From Trochalopteron elliotii (taxonomy: Eukaryota > Chordata > Aves > Passeriformes > Leiothrichidae), in the NCBI GenBank assembly GCA_024734555.1, contig JANPWX010000055.1:1072182-1136181 (forward strand): a stretch of 64,000 bases of DNA, written 5' to 3'. Position numbers and translations under genes: made by a program. The first letter of the stretch is position 1. Every line of letters starts with the position of its first letter. The notes beneath the pieces are model-generated. The model did no database searches and was not told the DNA's origin. It saw nothing but the letters and a program-made list of their open reading frames with translations. Shown piece after piece: positions 40,301-55,500 of this stretch.

Positions 40301-42540
40301 ACAGGGAGATGTAAACCCCATTCTGTTTCCCAAAAGATCCAGGGAGCTGCAGGCTGGAGTTGCTGTTCTGGTCAGGCTGACTCCCTTTACCAGCACTGAA
40401 CTGCTGCTTTAAAATAAAAATCTAAGAATTGACCTATAACTACTACGCTGCCAAACATAACTGAGATTTCTTAGAATCTGCTCTCACTGTGAGTTTTGTA
40501 TAAAATGTTTCCCAAGATGTCTTTGTGTGGCTATTAGTTATTGCAGTTGATGTGCTGTGAAAAATTTTAAATGGCAAGTCAGAGTGTTTCCTTGAGAACT
40601 TTTCTGTCATGGATATCTCTTAAGTTAAACTGGGAAAACAGAACAACAATAACAAAAAGCAATAATGAGACTGTAAAGGAATGGGAAATATTCCTGGTTT
40701 CCACTCTCACTGATAATTAGTCAGAAACACAGATTTGAAGTTCAACCTGAAGGAAGACACTGGAATGAAAACTGCTTTAGTCGAAGGATCAAAGTGATTC
40801 TTCAGCCATTATAAATCTTTCAGGAGAAAGCTAAACTAAACACTGCAACACTTTTTGAGAATAAATTATCTAGAGAAATAATGGAACTTTTAATTTTGGA
40901 GAATTCTAAGCAAAGACCAGGCTAATGCTTGCTAGGAACAATTTAGGTGGTGCTGATGCTATGGTGGAGGACGGGAATAGACCAGGAGATCTCTTCATGT
41001 CTCCTGTAAATTTATCTTCTTGGATTCTGTGCCTACAAACAGGAGTGTTAGCCAAGAACATGCTAAACTTGGGAAGGTGTGCAGTAATGTTTTAAATCCA
41101 TTTATATACAAACTAAAGTTTAAGAAAATATACATATGAGATGAAGAACTGCAAATGAAAGATGACAGAGAAATAACATGCAGGCATTTGAAATGTGGGC
41201 CTAAAATAAAACAGGATTCAGCCTGGAAAATGCATGCTAACATACTTGGGGAAATATAATCCTAAATAATATCTTCAGTGGGAAAGCAAAACCTGGAAAT
41301 CATTTATTTTACAAAGGAATCTTCAGGCTGATTGAGGACAGTGAATCAGATAGATGTGTTTTAAGCACCACTATAACAGCTGGAGCTCAGCTGGGACTTC
41401 CAAATTCAGGTTTGCTGCTGCTGCAACCTGAGGCACACAAATAAATCCCCCAGCACTCATGATAAGAGTCTACCAGCTGATTTATACCTCGACTGAAAAT
41501 GTGAGTCTCTGAAGCTTCAGCTGGAGACCATCAGCTGTGGCCTGATGACAATTAGGCTTGAACACTGTTTCCAACAGAGCAAGGCAGCAGGCACCCTTCC
41601 ACCCCTCCCCAGTTTACATGTAGTTAGGCAGTTTGAGCAAGGTCTTGACTCCCTGACATTAGTAAAGATTAAAGTCTCTCTTGCTGGCTTCTAGGGACAC
41701 AGAATTTGACCAATACTGGATATTCAAAAATTTTGAGAGTAGCTGGAAGAAAACACTAGGCAAGTAACTGGAAAAGAATTCAAGTGATGAGATAAATCAC
41801 AGGAAGCAGCATGAAAAACTGGCAAAAAACCCCACCACATACACAGATATTGAAAATAACTCTTGCAAGTTATTAGACATAGTCTCTTTTACCTGACTTG
41901 GCTACTAACTCTGTTCCCTACCTGTCTGTTCACAAGGAAATCCAAAGCCATTGAGGAAAATTCCTTCACCACTTGATAAGAGCAATCAATTCCAAGGCCC
42001 TTGCAAGGAACCTTAAAATCTGGCTGGAGAGAGATTACAGAAATCCTACACCTCACCTGCTACATGGGTGGCAGCACTTTTTTACCCAGTTACAGAGGAA
42101 AACAACAGTCTGGTTTCAGAGACTTATTTCCAGAGTCCAGAAGCAATAATTTTGGTGTCAATGTTTTCTTTAACACAGTTTTCCATTCTGTCAGTGGCAC
42201 ACTCAGCAGCTCCTGCCATAAGCACAAGTCCAAGCAGCTGATGGCAGCAAAGGGAAAGTCTGTGTTTGCTCCGTGGGAGATCTCTGGACTCCCACAGTGA
42301 ATGTTCATACTTAGTGCAGGAGTTCAATGTCCATTAACAGATATTAAAATAAGCTTGGTTCCCTCTGCCTCCAATATTCACTTTGTGGTTGTTATGTTCT
42401 TTCCTAACCACTCCAGCTGGACATTCCCATGGACTCCTGACAGCTCTTACCTGTCCATGTGGACCCACTACAGCCTCAGGTGTGTCACAGAGCCCTTTAG
42501 GGTGCAGAGGGTCAGTTTGTTTACTGAACTCAACACAGTC
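34309..42540. other. Gene-less stretch with AT-rich core
   Basis: No gene is supported over about 8 kb. Positions 34746-34845 are an AT-rich low-complexity tract of TATAT, ATGTAT and TAATAC words. Stretches near 36160-36330, 39600-39900 and 41340-41640 have enhancer-like word content but no repeat and no reading frame, and could be conserved non-coding elements. The 168-codon frame at 39893-40399 shows no domain. Confidence 0.45.
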
Positions 42541-42719
42541 ATAGGATCATAGAATGGCCTGGGTTGGAAGGGACCTAAAAATCATCTTGTGCCATGGGCA
42601 GAGACACCTTCCACTATCCAGGTTGCTCCAAACCCCATCCAGCCTGGCCGTGGACACTTCCAGGGATGGGGCAGCCACTTCCCAGCTTCTCTGGGGAACC
42701 TGTGCCAGGGTCCCACCAA
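42541..42719 (-). repeat. CR1 LINE, 3' half of a 5'-inverted insertion
   Basis: Antisense CR1 from its terminal ATAGGATCATAGAATGGCC to CCTGTGCCAGGGTCCCACC. It is joined directly to an oppositely oriented CR1 segment (42722-42973). The two halves break at the same consensus point, between GTGAGGGTGG and the CCCTGGCACAGG block. Confidence 0.92.
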
Positions 42720-42721
42720 TA

Positions 42722-42973
42722 TGATCAGAGGGATGGAGCAGCTCTGCTGGGAGGAAAGGTTGAGGGAATTGGGATTGTTCAGCCTGGAGAGGAGAAGGCT
42801 TTGGGGTGACCTCACTGTGGCCTTGCAGTGCCTGAAGGGAGCCCACAGGAAAGATGGAGAGAGACTCTGGACAAGGGCCTGGAGTGACAGGACCAGGGGG
42901 AATGGCTTCACACTGGCAGAGAGCAGGGTTAGGTTGGGTATTAGGAAAAGATTCTTCCCTGTGAGGGTGGAGA
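42722..42973 (+). repeat. CR1 LINE, inverted 5' half of the same insertion
   Basis: Sense CR1 from GATCAGAGGGATGGAGCAGC to CCCTGTGAGGGTGGAGAG. It then stops where the CR1 consensus would continue into TGAGGCCCTGGCACAGG, which is the start of the adjacent antisense half. The layout is that of LINE twin priming. AGTCAT occurs at both outer edges (42537-42542 and 42973-42978), a possible short target-site duplication. Confidence 0.9.
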
Positions 42974-42978
42974 GTCAT

Positions 42979-43785
42979 TACAGATTTAATGCTAATGGAA
43001 ACATGCTCAAATGGGGGCAAATACACATTCAATATGCTGTAAGGAACAGAAAGGTGTGAGCTGTCAATTCAGTGGCCTTCTTTGTAACCTTAATATTTGT
43101 CTCCTGCCTGTGCAAATGTTCATAAAACATCACAGATGACTGGCCAGAATCAGCTGCAAAGTACACAGATATAAATCTTGATGAAGGAGAACAATTATTT
43201 ACTTGTATTTACTTTACCTCTGTTATTTTAGTTATGCTTTCCAGTACATTTCTAAATAAATGCCCTTCTTGCTTTAATATTTAAAATTGTCTCTTGCACA
43301 AGCAGACAGGACTTTATATGTCTATTCATATGAAATCTTGTAGCCTGTAGGTATATTTCTTCATTCAAACAGATCACATCCTGTAGACCTCTATCATGTC
43401 TTCTAAATTCATTGTTTCAGTATTTCTGGTGAAGTAGTTTCTCGGACTAGATTTACTGTTCAAGGAGCAATCTTTGTGATTCTATGAGTTGGGTACTTGG
43501 AAACCATAGCAAATCAGTAAAATGGGTAAAATGTTAATGAACAACTCATAATATTTATAATGTGAATATTTCTTTGTTACATGAAACTGCTGTTAGAATG
43601 TTTCACAAACATTTCTGAATATAAGCATCTTAATTAATGCAATAAATGTTAAAAGCAAATATATTTGTTACCTTTAAAATCAGACCCAGTGAATTTTTGG
43701 GGATACACCATATAAAATAATTTTCTACCACTTTTATGCTGAGCTAAAGTGATGTATCTTTCTGTACATCTTTCTTCCTGTTAAT
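42979..43785. other. Gene-less AT-rich stretch
   Basis: AT-rich sequence with no repeat or exon recognised. Confidence 0.5.
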
Positions 43786-43990
43786 TAGGGTGAATATTAG
43801 GAAAAGGGCACTGGAACAGGTTTCCCACTGAAATGGTCACAACCCCAAGGCTATGAGAGCTCAAGGAGTGTTTGGACAACACTCTCAGGCATGGGGTGGA
43901 GTTGTTGGAGTGTCTGTGCAGGGCCAGGTGTTGGACTCAATGATCCTGATGGGTCCCTTCCAACTCAGGACATTCTATGACACTATGACA
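43786..43990 (+). repeat. CR1 LINE 3' end, old
   Basis: Sense CR1 of a diverged subfamily: GGTGAATATTAGGAAAAGGG, then TTGGACTCAATGATCCTGAT, TCCCTTCCAACTCAGGACA and a tip of TTCTATGACACTATGACA. Confidence 0.88.
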
Positions 43991-49265
<5,275 letters not shown>

Positions 49266-49332
49266 ATGTGTGTGTGTTTATATATATATATATATATAAT
49301 ACACATATATACACACATATATAGATAGATAT
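49266..49332. repeat. TG/TA/ACAT/GATA microsatellite
   Basis: A compound dinucleotide and tetranucleotide repeat: TG units, then about ten TA units, then ACACATAT units and GATA units. Confidence 0.95.
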
Positions 49333-49929
49333 GAAGTAGATATTTTATAGCAGTTGCAGGTAAACTGCCAGGGTTAGATTTTGAATTTTTTTTTTTAACT
49401 TAAAGTGTTCTATAATTACGCATGTGATTTTTAACATTTAACATACAAGAATACTAAATCTCTTGCTGGTTTTAGAGTATTGCATTGAAAGTCAATGTGG
49501 TTTCTCCTCCTTCCCTGTTCCAGGAGAGCTCTTAAGAAACTTCTGTTATCTGTAAGAAGGCTGTAACATTGTAACTGCTGATGTCAGTGTCTTTACCTGA
49601 ACTTGATGTATTATCTGTATCATTGTTTGAGACAGAACTAGGGAGCTGGAAGAGAAAATTGAAGGAAAAGGTTGTAGAGAAGGGGCAGAGCAAGAATGTA
49701 GAGAACCTAATCTAGGATTGAAGTCCATCAGTCTGCTGGTTGAGTCTCCTGGCAGGAAGTGGTGAAGGAGATCAGTCGATGTTGAAGGCAAGTGTTCCGT
49801 GGGTTTGTCCCAGCAGAGGAGGGCATGGGGGACACTGCAGCCCAGCCAGGGCAGGGAGGGCTGACAGGGACGGGGGGCTGTCCCCAGCCTGCTGGGAGCA
49901 GTGTCACACGAGACAGGTGCCTGCAAAGG

Positions 49930-50330
49930 TGTGTTGTCCTTAAGGGGATGGGCCCATGGTGTCGATTTGCCATGTACCTGAGACCCCTGGCACGGGTCTG
50001 TGCCTCATTTTGTAAGGGGTGAGTGTTGCACAGAACAATTCTGGATTATAGTTTGGGATGTTGTGTGCTGTGGGTTTTCGGGGACACTTTTTTGGTTTGA
50101 ATGGTTCACACTGGAAAGTTTCATGTATAGATGACTGATCTGCTGGGTTTTGTGCTGCTTGTCCCACTACAAGCTCTGAGCAAAGAAAGGACATGCCAGC
50201 TCTCTCACTGAGCTGGCATCCTTGGCCTGAGCAGTCGTGGAAGCAGCAGGCACGTTTCTTGCCTGCTGAACCACTTCTTGTGGTGTCAAGGTTGACATCC
50301 AGTGCTAAAGAAAAGTCCTCTCTTTTCATG
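49930..50330 (-). pseudogene. Possible endogenous retrovirus integrase remnant
   Basis: A 129-codon minus-strand open frame (49940-50329) ends in a segment with Trp-Gln-Ile-Asp followed by Gly-Pro. This is the arrangement that opens the catalytic core of retroviral and ERV-L integrases. About 55 residues before it, a Cys- and Lys-rich stretch (around FQCEPFKPKKC) could be the degraded end of the zinc-binding domain. No intact zinc-binding His/Cys set and no further catalytic acids can be seen, so any element is fragmentary and inactive. Known: ERV-L copies are common in bird genomes. Inferred: family membership. It could also be a coincidental match. Confidence 0.3.
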
Positions 50331-51589
50331 TGACAGCAGCACTGACAGGAGAGGGAAGGACTGGGGTAGAGTACTGAAAAACTCAGAGTTTCAGATCTGA
50401 CACAAAAGAAAGCTCAGAGTGCAAAAAAGAGAAATGTGTGCTCAAATTGCCTCGAGGCAGTTTTGCTATCTGTTCTCACGCAACTGTGTCTTCTGAAAAT
50501 TAGACCATTTTACTCATTGTGCTGTGCAAAACACTTCTCAAAATGCCAGGAAACAGATGATACTTAAACTTGAAGGAATTTGGATGTGTAGAAACAAGCT
50601 ATCCTTTCTTCTCCAGTGCAAGGTGCTTGATGTTAGGAAATACTGAAAAGCAGGGAAAAGGTTATAATTGAGTTGGTATCTCTCTGTTTGTTTATTTATT
50701 TGTTTTATTTGTTTGTTTGTTTGTTTGTTTGTTTATTATTTTTAATAGTTAAAAACTCTTGAAATGTATTTGTTCATGACCAGTGAAAATGCTGTATGAC
50801 AGGTAAGGAACACAGCCAGGAGAAGGTGATGCATTAATTCTTGCATGGAGATCAACCTGATATCCACAGTGGGGAAACCTCTCTGCCCCTTCAGAGCACA
50901 GGGACTGAGTTTGGGTTGATTTGAACCAAGGCAGCCCAGGCTTTCCCTGCCCACTCAGGTGGGGCGGCCACCAGCCTGTGACACCAAAGCTGGGGAGGAA
51001 CTTCAACCCTTCTGAGGGCTGAACCCCTTTATTATTCCAGCCGAGCCCTTTTGGGGGGATGTACACATGTAAATGGCTTTGTCAAAGCAAAGTGCTGCTG
51101 TCCAGGGCAGTTTGACTCAGTTTGACTCACCCTTCTTTGGGGGTGAGGAAAAAAGGCTGAGGAAGAGCACTGGGGACCTGGGGGCTCTGGTGTCATTAGG
51201 GGCACCCCAATGTCCCTGGGAGAGGCAGGCTGCAGTGGAGGAGCAGGTGAGTGGGGAATGAGGGTGGTCATGCTGAGTGCCCTTCCCCAGAGGGACCCAA
51301 ACCTGCTAGAAAATTCACAGGAAGGGGGTGTGTGAAGAATACTAAAACCTGTCAAGTTTTTCAGTTTTATATATATTGACAAATAATACTCATTTATATA
51401 AAAATTCATTTCGAAATAAACCCTATCTACTATATTATATACAGGAATGTAAGAAACTCTGAATAGAGATCTGTAGGGCTTGAAAGTAATGACATAACAT
51501 TTTTATGTATGAATGAAACAATCAAGTGCCTGAAAACATAGGAAAAGATGATTGGGGTGAAGGAAATGAAAAGGGCTCTATCCCAACTT
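50331..51589. other. Gene-less stretch with GTTT repeat
   Basis: A TTTG/TTTA simple repeat occupies about 50685-50746. The remainder shows no exon. A tandem CAGTTTGACT duplication sits at about 51108-51127. Confidence 0.55.
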
Positions 51590-51680
51590 TTCTCTCCGTT
51601 CTCTCCCCGCCCCAAGCAGTCGCAGCCCTCGGCTGAGCTGTGCGGCGCTGCTGCTGCCTGGTGACAGCGCCCTGACCCTC

Positions 51681-51717
51681 CCTGCTGTCCCCTGCTGTCC
51701 CCTGCTGTCCCCTGCTG
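51681..51717 (+). repeat. 10-bp tandem repeat (CCTGCTGTCC)
   Basis: Three exact copies of CCTGCTGTCC plus a fourth partial copy inside the CpG island. Confidence 0.95.
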
Positions 51718-52019
51718 GCTGACACGGGACACCGGCGGCCTCCGTGTCTGCCGAGCACGGGCAGGGCAAGAGCGGGGACCGAGCGAGGTGACGGCTGTAA
51801 ATGGAGTGGAGGGGTGAAGGAGAGTTAGGAAAGCAAACAGTCACGGCCAGGAGCGAGGCCATGGCGATAGAAGGAGTGGCCGCCGTGCGGAGCGGTGACT
51901 GAGAATAATGACAGCCGTGGCCCCGGTTGTGCTGGGCGGCAGAGGCGCGGCCGCACCGCGACACGGCCCGGAGACGCCGGGCGGACACAGTCTGGACAGA
52001 GCTGCCCGTGTGCCACTCT

Positions 52020-52140
52020 CAACATGGCGGCGCGAACAGGGAGCCGCAGATTGCCACTCCCAAGATGGCGAAAGTGGCAACAATCACGTGACAGAACTCC
52101 ACATATGGCCAGTCGGGTTCGAGCCACACTCAAAATGGCG
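52020..52140 (+). promoter_or_regulatory. YY1-motif array, left cluster
   Basis: ATGGC cores begin at 52024, 52065, 52105 (degenerate ATATGGCC) and 52135, spaced 41, 40 and 30 bp, all on the + strand. Flanking sequence is repeated too: each core is preceded by a CCACTCCC, CTCCAC or CCACACTC word and then AAR. This shows a diverged ~40-bp tandem unit rather than independent sites. YY1 is a zinc-finger factor that recognises AANATGGCGGC. Occupancy is inference. Confidence 0.8.
52084..52092. promoter_or_regulatory. Palindromic E-box TCACGTGAC
   Basis: A perfect CACGTG palindrome with T/A flanks, the form preferred by USF- and TFE-type bHLH factors. It lies 19 bp after a YY1 core. Its counterpart in the right cluster (52432-52440, TCATGTGAT, 20 bp after its YY1 core) is a decayed version in a homologous unit. 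Confidence 0.6.
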
Positions 52141-52365
52141 GGACTGTGACAGAGGCGTCCCCCTCTCGGCCTGCTGCCGCTCGTGCGGCTCCCGCCAGCC
52201 CCCGACGCCGTTGACGCCACCACCCGTGTCTCCAAACTGAAAAACGCCATGAAAAATCGCGCTGAAAGCGCTGGGTTGGCGTCGGAGGTCGGGGGGCGGC
52301 GGGGGCATTGCAGGCGAAGAGACGGACACCTGAGTGAGGAGCGGGGGACCTTTATTTGTACCACA

Positions 52366-52536
52366 CCAAAGATGGCGGCTCAGGCAGAAATGGCTTCCGC
52401 CAGCACCCAAGATGGCGACAAAGGGCAGCAGTCATGTGATGCCACACCAACGATGGCGGTGCGGCACACCGCTTAATGGCCCTCCAAAGATGGCGGCATC
52501 GTGCGCATGCGCCTTGGGTAGGGAAAATGGCGGCTC
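52366..52536 (+). promoter_or_regulatory. YY1-motif array, right cluster
   Basis: Five strong cores begin with ATGG at 52372, 52412, 52453, 52490 and 52527, spaced 40, 41, 37 and 37 bp, all on the + strand. Four of them read ATGGCGG (52372, 52453, 52490, 52527) and the fifth ATGGCGA. The unit starting at 52409 is clearly homologous to the one starting at 52062 in the left cluster. The 237-bp interval between clusters is close to six units and includes one opposite-strand CGCCAT (52245-52250), so the array may once have been continuous. Confidence 0.85.
52502..52512. promoter_or_regulatory. NRF1-type palindrome
   Basis: TGCGCATGCGC is a perfect match to the NRF1 consensus YGCGCAYGCGC. It lies between the last two YY1 cores. 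NRF1 sites mark active CpG-island promoters. Confidence 0.65.
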
Positions 52537-52550
52537 GAATGGACGGTGGT

Positions 52551-55500
52551 CCCTGTGAGGCAGGAGATGAGCGAAGGGGAGGGAGAGAAAGGGATTGATC
52601 TGAGGCGTTGCTTAGACACACTTAAATGTTCTTCCTCTTTCTGAGGAAGACTTTCAGCCCTTGTTTCAGTGAAATGCCTTGGGGCTGGAACAAGCAGGCA
52701 AACCAGAGCTGTGGGGTTTGGGCAGGGGCATTCCTGGGGGCTGTGAGGCAGCTCTGCAAGGGTGGAAGGAAATGCTGCTCTGCAGGGCCTCGGGGGGCTG
52801 ACACAGCAGGACCCAAAGGCTCCGATGGCAGCTCAGGGAAAGATGAGGTGTGAACTCTGTCCTGCCTGGTGGAAACAAATGCCCCAGATGCCAGGACAGG
52901 GAGAGCTGGGGGAAGGGGAATTGAAAATCCAAGCAGGAAGAAGCCACTAGAAATCTGTGGGGTTTTCATCAGGCAATGCTGAGCTGCTGACACAGAGTTC
53001 TGCAGGTTCCCAGGAAAAGTGAGTTCGGATGTTTCTGTTTTAAGATATATTTGGGGCAGAGGGGAAGAGAAATAGATTTATGTGTTAGCTTGTGACACCA
53101 GAATAGATGGTTCTCAAACTTGAATTGGCTTTTTGTTTGAAGAGAGACAAAATGAATATGGTAGATTGTTGAAAATGGTGAAAAAGTGGAATGAAAGGTT
53201 CTTTTTGACTCAACCTGAAAAGATTTTTTTGTTTGTGTTGTGTTGCCTGGCTTAGGGAAATTTAGCAAATCTCACTTTTTTCTTCTCCAGCCAAGTGAGC
53301 ACAGCAGGGAAAATGTCTGTCCCAGGGCTGTCATCCTGGCAAATTACAAATCACTTGGAATTTTTCTTTTCTTACATGTTACCCATAAGGAAAATTTGCT
53401 GTTGAGGATGTGAAAGGCAGGGAAACAGGGACAACATCTATCCCAGGAGAAGAGAGATCCTCCTCTCGTCCCCTGTGAGATGTGCTTACACTGGCTGCTG
53501 TCTGGGGAGATGCCACCTTGGGAAAAAGCACCTGATAATTTCTGTTCCGAGATTCCATCCTGCTATTTATGGTTTGCCTGTGCTGAGAGAGGTGAAAATG
53601 TTTCCCTATGAGGGTTGTCTGCCAGTCACTAAAACCAGACTCCAGTCTTCTCATGTCAACTAAATTCTCCTTATTTTTCCCAATCTCACCGAGAACATTC
53701 GAATTGGAGAAATGATCCTAATTTTTTCCCTGCTCCACACTGCATCTGTACCCCTTGATGGTCCCACCAGGACCTGTGATGGGTTGCATAAGAAAAATAA
53801 GTTGTTTTGCTGATATAATTAGATTCTAGGTATTTTGCTGTGGATTTGAATTCTTTTGTGGTAAAGTTTATAAATCTTTCAGATTAGAACAGAAAGCCAT
53901 GGAAAAACAGCCTGTCTTGAAGGGCTTTTACCAGACTAGAGCTGGCTACAGAAAATTGCATGGTCAAGTGCTTTGCTGGTCTGGACTTCCAGTTTTGAAC
54001 GATTAGAAGCTGAAAACTTGGTGTTTCCTCCAGCCTCTGAGTCATGTGGAGTTTGGGAAGAGTTGGATGGAACTTGGAGATGTGACAATTTCCAAAGTGT
54101 GAGCTCTTGTAAACAAGGAAGCAGGTGGAGCCTCTGAACTAAAAGTACTTTCACAAGGTTTTGTGCCACAGAGTAACTGGTGATGGAAAAGGAGCGTTGA
54201 GGCTGTTGAAAGGTTCATCTTTCTCTTGGAAAAAAAAATGAGGCAAAGGTGTGGCCTGGTTGGTTCTGGGTTTGGAAGTGAACTTTCCAAGATTTCTGAA
54301 GAAAGGAGAGGAGTTTTTTCCTCCTTTTTTAGAATTCTGTCTCATTAAGAAGAGTTATCTGAACCTGGCACCCTGTCAGATCCCAGATTCCATCCAGGAC
54401 TGGAATATATTGTTTTATTCAGCCTGTAATCGGTGGGATTCAGTTAGAGGCTGAATAAATCCCTCCCTGGGCTGATCTTTATCGTCTCTTGGTGGTTATT
54501 AATAATGGCAGGGAGTTGTCTCCAGGATTCCTGGTGTCACTGCATTTGTCCATAGGTCCATGAGGTTCCAAGGTGGGAGCCAAAGCTGTGGGGATGTGGA
54601 TCCATTCCCTATTTCCATGCAGAGGGATGTTCTGGTGGAAGGCATCCCCAGCCTGTGTCTGCTCAGCTGTCTGGCCAAGCTGGAGTGAGGAGTTCTGGTC
54701 AGGATATCCATTGGCTGAGGAGAGCTGGAAAGGCAGACATGGGTTCAGTGTTACCAGGAAGGGGGAAAGCCAATGGGAGAAAAGGAGAGGGACAGTGGGA
54801 GATGAGTCTGGCAGCTTTTGCTCAGGATGTTCTTCAGGGAAGCCTGTGTCCCTGGAGCTCACTGGAGGGTCCTGCTGCCTTGGATCAGGACAGGCTGATT
54901 ATTGCTGCCCTTTTCCAGCCTCAGTTGCTTTCCATATTTAACTGGACCAACCAGTTCCAACAGAATTATGAGCCAACTACTTATTGCACACCACCACACC
55001 CCAAGCAGCTCCATCCCTCTGGAAAAGGGGGAGGGAGAGGGAAGAGAGGATCCCCAGGGACATAGGACTGAGCTCCTCTTGCAAGTGTCTGCTGTCTCTT
55101 TCCCACGGAGCTGTGACAGGGATTTCTGTGGGCAGTTCCCAGCTGTTGTGGAATTTGGGGAGGGAAGTGGGGATATTCACATCTCGGGGCCACTCAGCTC
55201 TAGGACACAAGGTGGGAATGTGAGGTGACATTCCTGAGGAATGTGTCTTCGAGGACACGCCAGGGAGAAGCAGGAGCATCAGGGCATCCAAGGATCCCCT
55301 CTGCCTGGGGAGCCTGAGGAGATGGCAGCTCTGTCCTCCCCTGGATCTGGTCCATGTCTACTCCAGGGAATCCCAAAGGTTTCTCTCTTTGGGTGTCAGG
55401 TGTCCTCTGAGGAGATCTGTGGTGTCTTTAGAAGGCTGGGGACAGACCAGGCCAGCTGGGGGCTGCCACAGCTGTTGATGGTCTGGGTCACACACAAACC

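Larger units (their letters stand above)
51590..52550. promoter_or_regulatory. Orphan CpG island with YY1-motif array
   Basis: About 960 bp with dense CpG, ending sharply on both sides in CpG-poor DNA. This is the strongest promoter-like sequence in the window. The left half (51590-52015) is GC-rich with a short CCTGCTGTCC tandem repeat. The right half carries a tandem series of YY1-type motifs, an E-box palindrome and an NRF1 palindrome, a combination typical of ubiquitously active, TATA-less promoters. No first exon, splice donor or coding frame can be attached in either direction. The long minus-strand frame (51825-52364, 179 codons) is Arg/Pro/Ser-rich and best explained by GC content. 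The island might drive a non-coding RNA, be the promoter of a gene lost from this locus, or be a regulatory region of a transposon. Confidence 0.75.

Noticed and set aside
39893..40399. 168-codon + strand open frame
   Set aside because: No domain, family similarity or exon boundary signals.
52105..52128. tRNA-like B box (GGGTTCGAGCC)
   Set aside because: There is no acceptor stem, anticodon arm or A box at proper spacing. The sequence is part of a degenerate array unit.
51825..52364. 179-codon minus-strand open frame in the CpG island
   Set aside because: Arg/Pro/Ser-rich composition follows from GC content, and the frame crosses the YY1 repeat units without regard to codons.
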